Of a stretch of DNA of 31,659 nt, positions 13,588 to 21,688 are shown in pieces. Within the stretch, counting starts at the first letter, position 1, and the number at the start of each line of letters is the position of its first letter. This stretch comes from F1-20-MAGs119 sp040401695 (GTDB lineage: Bacteria; Actinomycetota; Acidimicrobiia; Acidimicrobiales; Ilumatobacteraceae), in contig JBBANY010000021.1 in NCBI GenBank assembly GCA_040401695.1, positions 1-31,659 on the forward strand, written 5' to 3'. Position numbers and translations under genes: made by a program. The notes beneath the pieces were generated by a model. It made no database searches and had not been told where the DNA came from. It worked only from the letters and a program-made list of their open reading frames with translations.

Positions 13588-14769
13588 ACCCACAGGTCCG
13601 GTGTCGTCATCATTGACGGGCGGCAACGGGTACTGGCCCGTTCGATCACGCGGGGCGCGCTTTTCGAAGAATGCGATCTTGCTTTCGCTCTTCGTGACCG
13701 CTTCTTCCGCGACGACACGCAACGGCTTCAGGCGGTCCTTGCGGTCGAGGGACCACGGCCCGACACGCAGGCTGAGATAGCAGCCCGCACCGACGACGAT
13801 CGGCAACCAGAATTGTGCGAGACGATAGGTAAGGATGCCGACCGTCGCGGTCGATCGCGCAAGACCGAAGCCGACGATCGTCGGGATGTAGATGCCCTCG
13901 ATGATGCCGAGACCACCAGGGGTGATGGGTACGACCGCCATCACGTTGGCAAGACCGAACGCGACGATGAGTCCGTCGATGGCAAGGTTGCCGCCGAACG
14001 CACGGAGGAACACGTAGACGGCGGCCATGTCGAACAGCCAGTTAGCCGACGCCCACAGGACGACTCGCACCAGCAACTGGCGGTCGGCGATCAGACCTTC
14101 GAGTCGGTTGCCGAGATGGCGAATCACCTCGCTTGCCCGGTCGGCATCGAGACGCACGTGGCGGGCCAACCAACGCACCGCCCGCTCGGCACGTCCCTGG
14201 CCTTCGACCAGGCCGAAGATCAACGCCGAAGCGACCAACATGAGAATGATTCCGACGATGGCGGCAAAGCCGTACAGGGCATTGACGCCGCGGAACGGAA
14301 TCGAGATGATGAGCCCGAACCACAAGATGAGGTTCAACACGACGGCCGAGCCGATACCTGCGGTCGCGAGCGCGAAACCCGCATCGGGGCCGTGCACACC
14401 CGAGAGGGTGAGGAGTCGGTACCCGAGCGCCGACGACGCGGCACTACCGGCGGGCATGATGCTGCCGAGGGCCTTGGTGCTGAGCTGAATGCGAAAGAGC
14501 CGCAACACGGGCACTTTCTCACCCTCCGGTCCGAGCGCGGCGCGGGTGAGGAGCGAGTAGCACAGCAGGGCGACTGCTTCGAGACCGACACCGAGAAGCA
14601 GCATCGAACGGTCCACATCGAGCAGGTCGTCGAGCGCCCGGCGGAAACCGGGAATGAGCGGGAGGACGAAGAAGTAGATGACGACCGCGGTGCCGACGGT
14701 CTTCAAGGTCCTGATCCACACCTTGCGTCGGCTCGACGCCGCGTCGCCGGTTTCGACCCCGTCCGCCAT
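13585..14769 (-). CDS. Lysylphosphatidylglycerol synthase TM-domain / UPF0104-type membrane protein
   Basis: A 394-residue polytopic membrane protein with about eight hydrophobic segments. It carries the marks of the LPG_synthase_TM (UPF0104) family: 'RIQLSTKALGSIMPAGSAASSALGYRLL' early and 'VAFGLANVMAVVPITPGGLGIIEG' late. Members include the integral-membrane part of MprF and YbhN-like proteins, thought to move lipids across the membrane. No aminoacyl-transferase domain is attached, so it is the stand-alone form. The C-terminal about 60 residues are charged and cytoplasmic-looking. ATG 14769 follows a TACGGT box by 6 nt. Neighbours give no functional link. Confidence 0.87.
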   Translation of the reverse strand: MADGVETGDAASSRRKVWIRTLKTVGTAVVIYFFVLPLIPGFRRALDDLLDVDRSMLLLGVGLEAVALLCYSLLTRAALGPEGEKVPVLRLFRIQLSTKALGSIMPAGSAASSALGYRLLTLSGVHGPDAGFALATAGIGSAVVLNLILWFGLIISIPFRGVNALYGFAAIVGIILMLVASALIFGLVEGQGRAERAVRWLARHVRLDADRASEVIRHLGNRLEGLIADRQLLVRVVLWASANWLFDMAAVYVFLRAFGGNLAIDGLIVAFGLANVMAVVPITPGGLGIIEGIYIPTIVGFGLARSTATVGILTYRLAQFWLPIVVGAGCYLSLRVGPWSLDRKDRLKPLRVVAEEAVTKSESKIAFFEKRAPRDRTGQYPLPPVNDDDTGPVG

Positions 14770-14775
14770 TCCCCT

Positions 14776-14781
14776 ACCGTA
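14776..14781 (-). promoter_or_regulatory. -10 box (TACGGT) for the UPF0104-type gene
   Basis: TANNNT hexamer 6 nt before ATG 14769, in the short gap after the serine hydrolase gene. Confidence 0.5.
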
Positions 14782-14787
14782 GGCGAT

Positions 14788-15816
14788 TCAACCGTTTTGG
14801 TGGCGCAGTTCGTCGACCAGTGCAATCAGATCATCGACGACGTTCGTCCTGATTTCTGCGGGGGTCTTGCCGAGGCGAACAACGACGAGGTCCTCTTCGG
14901 GGATCACGATCGTGTACTGGCCCTCGTACCCCGTTGCAACGAGCGCGCCGGGAAGCCGCGGCCACGTCCACCAGTGGTGACCGTATCCATTGCCGGTTTC
15001 CGGGTCGATCGCAATCGGAGTGCGCGCCGCCTCAACCCAGCCCTTGGGAAGAATTTCTTCACCTCCGGCCGAACGTCCGCGCACGTACAGACGACCGAAG
15101 CGCGCGAAGTCCGCGGCGGTCGCATAGACGTACGACGACCCGACGAAGTTGCCGGCGGCATCGAACTTCGCGGTGGCACTCGACATGCCGAGCGGTGAGA
15201 AGAGTCTCTCGTCGATGAACGACTGCATCCGCGAACGACGTTGCTCCGAACCGTCACCCCCGACGAGGTCACCGAGAATCCGGCAGATGATGTTGGTCGT
15301 ACCCGACGAGTAGACCCAGTGCGTACCGGGCTCGTGACTCAACGGAAGAGCCGCCGCATACGCGCCGTGGTCGTCTTTCCCTGCGCCGAACAGCATGTCG
15401 ATGACGTGGGACTTTTCGCCGTCGACGTAGTCCTCCACCCACTCGAGGCCGGGCCTCATTTCGAGGAGGTGCCTCAACGTGATGCGACTGCGGGCATCAC
15501 CGGCCCACTCGGGAACGTCGGCCGGCGCATCGATGTCGAGGCGTCCGTCCGCCACGAGAAAACCGACGAGTGCGTGCGTCATGCTCTTTGCCATCGACCA
15601 CGAGATGTGTGTCACACCCGGCCCGCACGGGGTGGCGTAGCCCGAGCCATGGACGGCGAAAACCTCGCTGCCGGCGTGCCAGGCAACGACCGCATGCGTC
15701 TCTCCATGGGTCGCGGTCGGCGGCATGCCGCGTCGGTAGGCGTCGATGACCGGTGTGATTTTCTGATCGTACCGATGGGCATCGAAGCGGTGGTCACGAC
15801 TAGCGTTTTGCGCCAT
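14788..15816 (-). CDS. Serine hydrolase, beta-lactamase class C/esterase type
   Basis: A 342-residue protein of the class C beta-lactamase-like (AmpC/EstB) fold. The nucleophile motif S-x-x-K is S74-M-A-K77 in 'SWSMAKSM'. The second motif is 'VYSSGTTN', with Tyr where the family has YxN, and the late 'GHHWWTW' and 'GYEGQYTIVIPEEDLVVVRLG' fit the third catalytic region. No signal peptide is seen, so an intracellular esterase or amidase is more likely than a beta-lactamase. The start is uncertain: ATG 15816 overlaps the ATG of the divergent mcd gene (CATG at 15814-15817), while GTG 15825, three codons upstream, has GGGAGAGG before it. No -10 box is seen. Confidence 0.85.
   Translation of the reverse strand: MAQNASRDHRFDAHRYDQKITPVIDAYRRGMPPTATHGETHAVVAWHAGSEVFAVHGSGYATPCGPGVTHISWSMAKSMTHALVGFLVADGRLDIDAPADVPEWAGDARSRITLRHLLEMRPGLEWVEDYVDGEKSHVIDMLFGAGKDDHGAYAAALPLSHEPGTHWVYSSGTTNIICRILGDLVGGDGSEQRRSRMQSFIDERLFSPLGMSSATAKFDAAGNFVGSSYVYATAADFARFGRLYVRGRSAGGEEILPKGWVEAARTPIAIDPETGNGYGHHWWTWPRLPGALVATGYEGQYTIVIPEEDLVVVRLGKTPAEIRTNVVDDLIALVDELRHQNG
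15801..15806 (+). promoter_or_regulatory. -10 box (TAGCGT) for mcd
   Basis: TANNNT hexamer 8 nt before ATG 15815. It lies inside the first codons of the divergent serine hydrolase gene. Confidence 0.5.
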
Positions 15817-17431
15817 GGCCAGCACCGCACCTCTCCCGACGCCCGATCTGCAGACCGCTGCGACGATCATCGAAACCGCCCGCGCGATGGTCGGCAAGGC
15901 CGTCCGCAAACTCGCCGCCAGCGGCGGACCCGACGTCGAACAGGTACTTGCATACGACATCGCACACGCGGCCGCCGCGGTGGAGACGGCGCGCTCGATG
16001 CTCGACTACGGGGCAAAGGGCGACACCGAAGCGCGACTCACCTGTGCCTTCACCGCCGACATGGTGCACGACCTCGTCACGCGTCTTGTCGGACGCGAAC
16101 AACTGTGGGGCGTGAGCGCTGCCGACCTCTCGTTCGGCAACGAGTTCGTGTCGGCCTTCCGCTCTCCCGAATTCCTCGCGTCGCTCGCCGATCAGCAGGG
16201 CCCGCGCCACCTCGATGCCGACTTCGAGATGGTGCAGGACACGTTTCGTTCGTATGCGAACAAGGAAGTCGCACCGCGCGCCGAGCACGTGCACCGTCAC
16301 AATGCCGACGTTCCGGAAGAACTGATCTCCGGCCTCGCCGAGATGGGTGCCTTCGGACTCTCGATTCCGGCCGAATACGGCGGATACAGCGAGGGTGGCG
16401 ACGGTGAGTACATGGGCAACGTCATCGCGACCGAGGAACTCTCCCGCGGTTCGCTCGGCATCGGTGGTTCGCTCATCACGCGTCCGGAAATCCTCGCCCG
16501 CGCCCTCATGAAGGGTGGCACCGAGGAACAGAAGCACGAGTGGCTGCCGAAACTTGCCACCGCCGAGGTTCTCGCCGCAGTCGCGGTGACCGAACCCGAC
16601 TACGGCAGCGACGTCGCCAACATCAAGGTGACGGCGACTCCGTCCGATCTCGCAGATGGTCGCAAGGGCTGGCGCATCAACGGCGTCAAGACGTGGTGCA
16701 CGTTCGGCGCACGCGCCGATGTGCTGATGCTGCTCGCCCGCACGAACCCTGACCGCAGCCTCGGACACAAGGGGCTCAGCCTCTTCATCGTTCCCAAGCC
16801 GCACGGTGACGCCCATGGTTTCCTTTTCAATCAGGCCGAGGGCGGAAAGATGGAGGGTCGCCCGATCGACACCATCGGTTACCGCGGAATGCACTCATAC
16901 GAGATCGCTCTCGAAGATTGGTGGGTTCCCGCCGAGAACCTCATCGGCCTCGAGTCGGGACTCGGCAAGGGCTTCTATTTCCAGATGGCCGGATTCGAAA
17001 ACGGACGTCTGCAGACTGCGGCACGCGCCGTCGGCGTCATGCAGGCCGCGTACGAAGCGGCGCTCGACTATGCCAACAACCGTTCGGTGTTCGGCAAGAA
17101 CGTCTACGACTACCAACTCACCAAGGCAAAGCTCGGCCGCATGTCGACGATCATCCAGGCCAGCCGGCAGTTCTCGTACGGCGTCGCCAAGTTGATGGCT
17201 AAGGGCGAAGGTGCGATGGAGGCCAGCATGGTGAAGGCCTACGTCTGCAAGGCAGCCGAATGGGTGGCCCGTGAAGCGATGCAGATCCACGGTGGATACG
17301 GCTACGCCGAGGAGTACTCGGTCAGCCGACTCTTCGTCGATGCGCGCGTGTTGTCGATCTTCGAAGGCGCCGACGAGACGTTGTGCCTGAAGGTCATCGC
17401 ACGACAGCTGGTCGACGCCGCCGGCAAGTAG
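15815..17431 (+). CDS. mcd: Methylsuccinyl-CoA dehydrogenase (ethylmalonyl-CoA pathway)
   Basis: FAD-dependent acyl-CoA dehydrogenase that oxidises (2S)-methylsuccinyl-CoA to mesaconyl-CoA. At 538 residues it is longer than ordinary acyl-CoA dehydrogenases (about 380), with an N-terminal helical extension of about 130 residues ('VLAYDIAHAAAAVETARSML', 'TCAFTADMVHDLVTRLVGRE') that is diagnostic for Mcd. The core has 'EELSRGSLGIGGSLITRPEI', 'VAVTEPDYGSDVANIKVTA', 'GVKTWCTFGARADVLMLLAR', 'IDTIGYRGMHSYEI' and the catalytic base position E517 in 'SIFEGADETL'. The ATG at 15815 is preceded by a -10 box at 8 nt. The lyase genes mcl1/mcl2 follow on the same strand after a HAD gene on the other strand. 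Confidence 0.9.
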   Translation: MASTAPLPTPDLQTAATIIETARAMVGKAVRKLAASGGPDVEQVLAYDIAHAAAAVETARSMLDYGAKGDTEARLTCAFTADMVHDLVTRLVGREQLWGVSAADLSFGNEFVSAFRSPEFLASLADQQGPRHLDADFEMVQDTFRSYANKEVAPRAEHVHRHNADVPEELISGLAEMGAFGLSIPAEYGGYSEGGDGEYMGNVIATEELSRGSLGIGGSLITRPEILARALMKGGTEEQKHEWLPKLATAEVLAAVAVTEPDYGSDVANIKVTATPSDLADGRKGWRINGVKTWCTFGARADVLMLLARTNPDRSLGHKGLSLFIVPKPHGDAHGFLFNQAEGGKMEGRPIDTIGYRGMHSYEIALEDWWVPAENLIGLESGLGKGFYFQMAGFENGRLQTAARAVGVMQAAYEAALDYANNRSVFGKNVYDYQLTKAKLGRMSTIIQASRQFSYGVAKLMAKGEGAMEASMVKAYVCKAAEWVAREAMQIHGGYGYAEEYSVSRLFVDARVLSIFEGADETLCLKVIARQLVDAAGK

Positions 17432-17434
17432 TTC

Positions 17435-18124
17435 TCAGAGCGCCGACAACAGGTCACCCAGCGAGCGGATGCGCTCGACGTCGTGTCCTGCCGCATCGTC
17501 GTAGGGGTCGACGAGAACCGGGTGCAGCCCGGCAGCGCGCGCACCGCCCACGTCCATGATGAGCGAGTCACCGACATAGGCGATTCGCGAACGCTCGATC
17601 CCTTCGAAGTGAACGAGTGCGTGATCGAAGATCCGCGGATCGGGCTTCTCCACGCCGACGACGTGGCTGTCGATCACGCATCGCACGCGCGCCAGCGGCC
17701 CTGGGCCCACCTGACAGATTCCGCTCACCTGAAGCGTCGACTCGATCTGTCCACTCGCGTTGCTCACGATGCCGATCGGTACACCGCGTGAATCGAGCTC
17801 ACGCAGTGCCTCTGCCGAGCCGGGGATCGGATGGCGCCACAGTCGTGCATTCGCCTTCACGTGGGTGAGAACCTCGAGTGCGGCATCACGGTGTTCGTCG
17901 GGAACCGACAGGTGCGCGAGATACGTCGCGTTGTAGTGGGTCCAGTCCGACTCACCGGCGGTAACCGCGGACTTCGCGGCCATCCCCGCGTAATGGGCCC
18001 GGACGTAAGCCTCGTGTCGGTCGTCACCGCCGTAGTACGCGATCAACGGAGCGAGCACCTTCGGGTCGGGCAACACCAACACGCCGCCCGCGTCGAAGAG
18101 AACCGCATCGAATCTGCCACCCAC
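17435..18124 (-). CDS. HAD-superfamily hydrolase (subfamily IA)
   Basis: A 229-residue haloacid-dehalogenase-type phosphatase. Motif I is 'AVLFDAGGVLVLPD' with nucleophile D11; the second Asp of the usual DxD is Gly, a known variation in this branch. An alpha-helical cap follows (about 20-100). Motif II is 'IGIVSNASGQ', motif III has Lys in 'GVEKPDPRIF', and motif IV is 'AYVGDSLIMDVGGARAAG'. The start is GTG 18124; I see neither a TANNNT box nor a good SD. The gene is tail to tail with mcd (3-nt gap) and divergent from mcl1. Substrate unknown. Confidence 0.87.
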   Translation of the reverse strand: MGGRFDAVLFDAGGVLVLPDPKVLAPLIAYYGGDDRHEAYVRAHYAGMAAKSAVTAGESDWTHYNATYLAHLSVPDEHRDAALEVLTHVKANARLWRHPIPGSAEALRELDSRGVPIGIVSNASGQIESTLQVSGICQVGPGPLARVRCVIDSHVVGVEKPDPRIFDHALVHFEGIERSRIAYVGDSLIMDVGGARAAGLHPVLVDPYDDAAGHDVERIRSLGDLLSAL

Positions 18125-18183
18125 GTTGACCAGTCTCGCAGGTCGGTTTCACAGTGGGTTTCATCGCCCAAACGCCAAAGCCC

Positions 18184-18189
18184 TACGCT
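18184..18189 (+). promoter_or_regulatory. -10 box (TACGCT) for mcl1-mcl2
   Basis: TANNNT hexamer 7 nt before GTG 18197; it supports the choice of this GTG start. Confidence 0.55.
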
Positions 18190-18196
18190 TCGACGC

Positions 18197-19249
18197 GTGC
18201 GCAGTGCAAAAGACTTCTTCAAACCCCTCGCCATCGGCGCCCCCGAGCCCCTTCGCGAGATCCCGTTCCGTCCGAGCCGAGTCATCCATTTCTTCCCGCC
18301 GCAACTGGAAAAGGTCGTGGCGAAACTTCCCGAGGTCGTGCCGACCGTCGACATCATTCTCGGAAACCTCGAAGATGCGATTCCGATGGCCGACAAGGAA
18401 GCCGCACGTCGCGGATTCATCAACGTGGCGAAAACGGTTCCCATGGGTGACACCCAGTTGTGGACCCGTGTCAACAGCCTCGACTCGCCGTGGTTCCTCG
18501 ACGACATGAACGCGATCGTGACCGAGGCCGGCGACAAGGTCGACGTGATCATGATCCCGAAGGTCGAGGGTCCCGAGGACATCCACTACGTCGATCGTCT
18601 GCTCGCGCAGCTCGAAGCAAAGGCCGGCCTCAAGCGTCCGATCCTCATTCATGCACTTCTCGAAACGGCGCGCGGCGTCGCCAACGTCGAAGAGATCTGC
18701 GCCGCATCCCCGCGCATGCAGGGTCTCTCGCTCGGACCCGCCGACCTGGCGGCGAACCGCCGCATGAAGACCACCCGCGTCGGTGGTGGCCATCCCGACT
18801 ACCTCGTGCGTCAGGACCCCAACCCCGAGAACCCCGATGCGCCGCGCGGCACGTACCAGCAGGACCTGTGGCATTACACGATGGCCCGCATGGTCGACGC
18901 GTGCGTCGCGAACGGAATCTTTGCCTTCTACGGCCCGTTCGGTGACATCAAGGACGTCGTCGCTTGCGAAGACCAGTTCCGCAACGCATATCTCCTGGGT
19001 TGCGTCGGTGCGTGGAGCCTGCACCCGGTGCAGATCGACATCGCCAAGCGCGTCTTTAGCCCCCGCCCCGCGGATGTGAAACAAGCCCAGCGCGTGATCG
19101 AAGCGATGGGCGACGGAACGGGCGCCATCATGCTCGACGGCAAGATGGAAGACGATGCATCGGTGAAGCAGTGCAAGGTCGTCGTCGAACTTGCCCGCCA
19201 ACTGTCGGCACGCGACCCGCATCTCGCAGGTCTCTACGGATTCAACTGA
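18197..19249 (+). CDS. mcl1: L-malyl-CoA/beta-methylmalyl-CoA lyase
   Basis: HpcH/HpaI (CitE-like) lyase that splits (2R,3S)-beta-methylmalyl-CoA into glyoxylate and propionyl-CoA, and L-malyl-CoA into glyoxylate and acetyl-CoA. The 350-residue product has 'GNLEDAIPMADKEAARRGF', 'WTRVNSLDSPWFLDD', 'DVIMIPKVEGPEDIHYVD', the Mg2+ ligand E156 in 'ALLETARGVANVE', the second ligand D183 in 'SLGPADLAANR', and 'MKTTRVGGGHPDY'. The last of these and 'QQDLWHYTMARMVDAC' / 'GIFAFYGPFGD' are specific to the Mcl1 branch rather than citrate lyase. The first 20 residues are a short extension. Start GTG 18197 has a -10 box 7 nt upstream. The mcl2-like gene follows after 14 nt. Confidence 0.92.
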   Translation: MRSAKDFFKPLAIGAPEPLREIPFRPSRVIHFFPPQLEKVVAKLPEVVPTVDIILGNLEDAIPMADKEAARRGFINVAKTVPMGDTQLWTRVNSLDSPWFLDDMNAIVTEAGDKVDVIMIPKVEGPEDIHYVDRLLAQLEAKAGLKRPILIHALLETARGVANVEEICAASPRMQGLSLGPADLAANRRMKTTRVGGGHPDYLVRQDPNPENPDAPRGTYQQDLWHYTMARMVDACVANGIFAFYGPFGDIKDVVACEDQFRNAYLLGCVGAWSLHPVQIDIAKRVFSPRPADVKQAQRVIEAMGDGTGAIMLDGKMEDDASVKQCKVVVELARQLSARDPHLAGLYGFN

Positions 19250-19263
19250 GAAGAGAGAAGAAC

Positions 19264-20130
19264 ATGTCGAAGCTCCGCCCCCGCCGCTCGGTTCTCTACA
19301 TGCCCGCAGCCAACGAGCGCGCCCTCGAAAAGGCCAAAACGATCGCGTCCGACGCGCTGATCTTCGACCTCGAAGACGCCGTGTCACCCGAATCGAAGGA
19401 TGCCGCGCGTGAGAACGCCGTCAAAGCCGCGTCGTCGGGTGAATACGGAAAGCGCGAGATCACCATCCGCTGCAACGGCCTCGACACTCCGTGGGGTGCG
19501 GCCGACATCGCAGCGGCTGCGAAGTCGTGCGCGTCATCGATCGTCATCCCGAAGGTTGGTGACGCAGCCGCAGTCGACGCAGTGTCTAAACACCTCGATG
19601 CCGCGGGCGCACCGGCCGAGATGTTCATCTGGGCAATGGTCGAGACACCGTCGGCCATTTTCAACGCACGCTCGATCGCCGCACACCCACGTGTTGCCGT
19701 TCTGGTGATGGGCACCAACGACCTCGTGAAAGAGCTGCATGCGGCTCAGGTGCCCGGTCGTGCACCCGTTATCTCGCATCTCGCCACGGCACTACTCGCG
19801 GCGCGCGAGGCCGACAAGCCGATTCTCGACGGGGTGTACAACGACATCAAGAACGCAGAGGGTTTCCGCGCCGAATGCGCGCAGGGCATGCAGATGGGAT
19901 TCGACGGCAAAACTCTCATCCACCCCGATCAGGTTGCGATCGCCAACGAGGTGTGGGCCCCCGGTGAGTCGGAGGTCGAGCATGCCCGTCGCGTCATCGA
20001 GGCGTTCAACGCCGCGCGCGCCGAAGGCAAGGGTGTCGTGCAACTCGACGGCAAGATGATCGAGAATCTCCACGTGGCGAACGCCGAAAGATTGATCGCG
20101 ATCGCATCTGCGATCGCCGAACTTGCCTGA
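19264..20130 (+). CDS. mcl2: CitE-like CoA lyase/(3S)-malyl-CoA thioesterase
   Basis: Second HpcH/HpaI-family protein, 288 residues, the length of Rhodobacter Mcl2, which hydrolyses (3S)-malyl-CoA to malate. Features are 'RRSVLYMPAANERALEKA', 'ALIFDLEDAVSPESKD', 'ITIRCNGLDTPW', 'IVIPKVGD', the metal ligand E127 in 'MVETPSAIFN', D153 in 'GTNDLVKEL', and 'GFDGKTLIHPDQV'. A purine-rich GAGAAGAGAGAAG precedes ATG 19264, and the gene lies 14 nt after mcl1, so the two are cotranscribed. Placement next to mcl1 makes the malyl-CoA thioesterase role likely; a citramalyl-CoA-type lyase is the alternative. Confidence 0.82.
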   Translation: MSKLRPRRSVLYMPAANERALEKAKTIASDALIFDLEDAVSPESKDAARENAVKAASSGEYGKREITIRCNGLDTPWGAADIAAAAKSCASSIVIPKVGDAAAVDAVSKHLDAAGAPAEMFIWAMVETPSAIFNARSIAAHPRVAVLVMGTNDLVKELHAAQVPGRAPVISHLATALLAAREADKPILDGVYNDIKNAEGFRAECAQGMQMGFDGKTLIHPDQVAIANEVWAPGESEVEHARRVIEAFNAARAEGKGVVQLDGKMIENLHVANAERLIAIASAIAELA

Positions 20131-20141
20131 CCCGCTTCAGT

Positions 20142-20810
20142 TCACAGGTTCGTACGGAACAGCGCGAGCACACGCGTCCATGCCGTCTTCGAAGCCGCTG
20201 CGTCGTACACGTCCGGGCGCTCGTCGTTGAAGAACGCATGATGCGTCCCGGGATAAATGTGGAACGTGGCGTTCTTGCCACGCCCTTTCAGGTCAGCCTC
20301 GAGGGCGCGGGCCGCTTCGGGTGATGCAAACGCATCGTTCTCGGCGTAGTGGCCTTCGATGACTCCACTGATAGCGGACCAGTCCGGCTGTGCCTCGGCC
20401 CACGGAATCACGCCGTAGAAAGGCGCCGCAGCGGCAACCGCATCCGGGCGCTGGCACGCAAGTGTGAGCGTGAGTCCTCCACCCATGCAGTAGCCGACGA
20501 CTCCGACCTTCTTCCTGCCGGTCCGCTCTTGCAGGAAATCGACCGCACCGCTGAGGTCCTTTCCGGCACGGTCGAGGGCCAGGCCCATCATCAACTTGCC
20601 TGCCTCGTCGGGCTCGGTCGCTGCCTCGCCACGGTAGAGGTCGGGAGCGAGGGCAGTGAACCCTTCCGCCGCGAATCTGTCGGCGACGGCCTTGATGTGG
20701 GGAACAAGGCCCCACCACTCTTGGATCACGATGACTCCCGGTCCGCCACCGTCGGCCAGGTATCCGCTGCCCTGCGAACCATTGCTCTTGAACGAAACGA
20801 CTTCTCCCAT
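20142..20810 (-). CDS. Dienelactone hydrolase family protein
   Basis: A 222-residue alpha/beta hydrolase of the carboxymethylenebutenolidase family. The Cys nucleophile is C108 in 'GVVGYCMGGGLTL', the acid is D159 in 'YAENDAFAS', and His is H190/H191 in 'PGTHHAFFND'. The early 'VIVIQEWWGLVPHI' has the conserved E31 that activates the Cys in this family. Length and motif order fit. ATG 20810 follows a TAGTTT box by 6 nt. It converges on the mcl operon (11-nt gap). No aromatic ring-cleavage genes are nearby, so the physiological substrate is open. Confidence 0.92.
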   Translation of the reverse strand: MGEVVSFKSNGSQGSGYLADGGGPGVIVIQEWWGLVPHIKAVADRFAAEGFTALAPDLYRGEAATEPDEAGKLMMGLALDRAGKDLSGAVDFLQERTGRKKVGVVGYCMGGGLTLTLACQRPDAVAAAAPFYGVIPWAEAQPDWSAISGVIEGHYAENDAFASPEAARALEADLKGRGKNATFHIYPGTHHAFFNDERPDVYDAAASKTAWTRVLALFRTNL

Positions 20811-20816
20811 GCGGGC

Positions 20817-20822
20817 AAACTA
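20817..20822 (-). promoter_or_regulatory. -10 box (TAGTTT) for the dienelactone hydrolase
   Basis: TANNNT hexamer 6 nt before ATG 20810. Its TAG doubles as the stop codon of the upstream eIF2B-like gene. Confidence 0.5.
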
Positions 20823-21650
20823 CATCGCGGAACGAACGGTGAGCTCAGTCGCCGACGGGGCCTCGGGACGCAGCCCCGATTCCCTGAGTTCGGCCGCATC
20901 TTCGACTCCCTTGCCGCCGACGACAGTTGTCACGAGTCCGAGCGAAATCATCTCGATGTCACGGTGCCACGGCTCTCCTCGCGTGTCGTCGTCGACGAGT
21001 CTGACCATTGCATCGGTGAAGACCTTCGGCAGTCGCGTGCCGACCGGCGTGGTGGCGATGACATCTATTCCCGCGCAGTAGGCCGTGGCCGCAAGTTGCG
21101 CCGACCCGATCGGTGACCAGAGACCGTCGGGAGCAGCGAAAGCGGTCGAGACCAGGATTGCTGTGCTCTCCCCGACCGCCGCCGCAGCGCGCTGGGGTTC
21201 GATGAGGTGAGCCGTCACCTCATTGCGCTCGAGCACCCGCACCATGTGATCGGCACCGTTGTCGCCGTCGATCACACACGCCTCGAAGCCGAAACTCTGC
21301 ACGAGGGCGACCGCGATCTCCCACGACCATCCGTTGACCACAACAGTTCCACCGTCGGGGAAACGCGTGGTCAAGTGGCCCGAAAGATGCGCCGGAGTCG
21401 AGTCCTCGCGCACCGATTCGACGCACCGTCGCAACGTGTCGCGTGGTTCGAGTGCCGTCAGCAACTCGGCGCACAGCCACCACAGCGGACCGCAAGTGGG
21501 ATGCTTCTCGACGATGCGACGACACGTGAGGAGCAGGTTCGCGGGGTCGGCACCGAGGTGACGCAGTGCCGAGGCGGTCTCGGAGACCAGTTCGGGGGCA
21601 TCGGCGTACCCGGCACGTGCCAAATAACGCAGGTGCTCGATGGGATGCAC
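20820..21650 (-). CDS. Conserved hypothetical protein with an eIF2B/MtnA-like half
   Basis: A 276-residue protein. The C-terminal half resembles the eIF-2B alpha/beta/delta and methylthioribose-1-phosphate isomerase fold: 'GTVVVNGWSWEIAVALVQSFGFEACVID', 'AILVSTAFAAPDGLWSPIGSAQLAATAYCAGIDVIATTPVG' (the family's 'G...-G-T...A..A...-P-hydrophobic' pattern). The N-terminal half is helical ('ALRHLGADPANLLLTCRRIVE'), also as in eIF2B relatives. The known catalytic residues of MtnA are not recognisable, so no reaction is claimed. GTG 21650 is preferred to TTG 21659 because a TACGTT box lies exactly 7 nt before it. It is divergent from the thioredoxin-fold gene at 21689. Confidence 0.65.
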   Translation of the reverse strand: MHPIEHLRYLARAGYADAPELVSETASALRHLGADPANLLLTCRRIVEKHPTCGPLWWLCAELLTALEPRDTLRRCVESVREDSTPAHLSGHLTTRFPDGGTVVVNGWSWEIAVALVQSFGFEACVIDGDNGADHMVRVLERNEVTAHLIEPQRAAAAVGESTAILVSTAFAAPDGLWSPIGSAQLAATAYCAGIDVIATTPVGTRLPKVFTDAMVRLVDDDTRGEPWHRDIEMISLGLVTTVVGGKGVEDAAELRESGLRPEAPSATELTVRSAM

Positions 21651-21657
21651 TTCATCC

Positions 21658-21663
21658 AACGTA
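21658..21663 (-). promoter_or_regulatory. -10 box (TACGTT) for the eIF2B-like gene
   Basis: TANNNT hexamer 7 nt before GTG 21650 on the minus strand; back to back with the TACCGT box at 21676. Confidence 0.45.
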
Positions 21664-21675
21664 GTGCCGGCTTGC

Positions 21676-21681
21676 TACCGT
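21676..21681 (+). promoter_or_regulatory. -10 box (TACCGT) for the thioredoxin-fold gene and hrpB
   Basis: TANNNT hexamer 7 nt before GTG 21689. hrpB follows with a 4-nt overlap and has no separate promoter that I can see. Confidence 0.5.
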
Positions 21682-21688
21682 TTCACCC

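Noticed and set aside
13813..15198. 461-codon plus-strand open frame
   Set aside because: Mirror of the UPF0104 and serine hydrolase genes; highly charged, without any family pattern.
14788..15816. Beta-lactamase resistance gene
   Set aside because: S-x-x-K is present, but there is no signal peptide and the fold is shared with many esterases; resistance cannot be claimed.
18161..19387. 408-codon minus-strand open frame
   Set aside because: Antisense to mcl1; Arg/Asp/Val-rich shadow with no motif.
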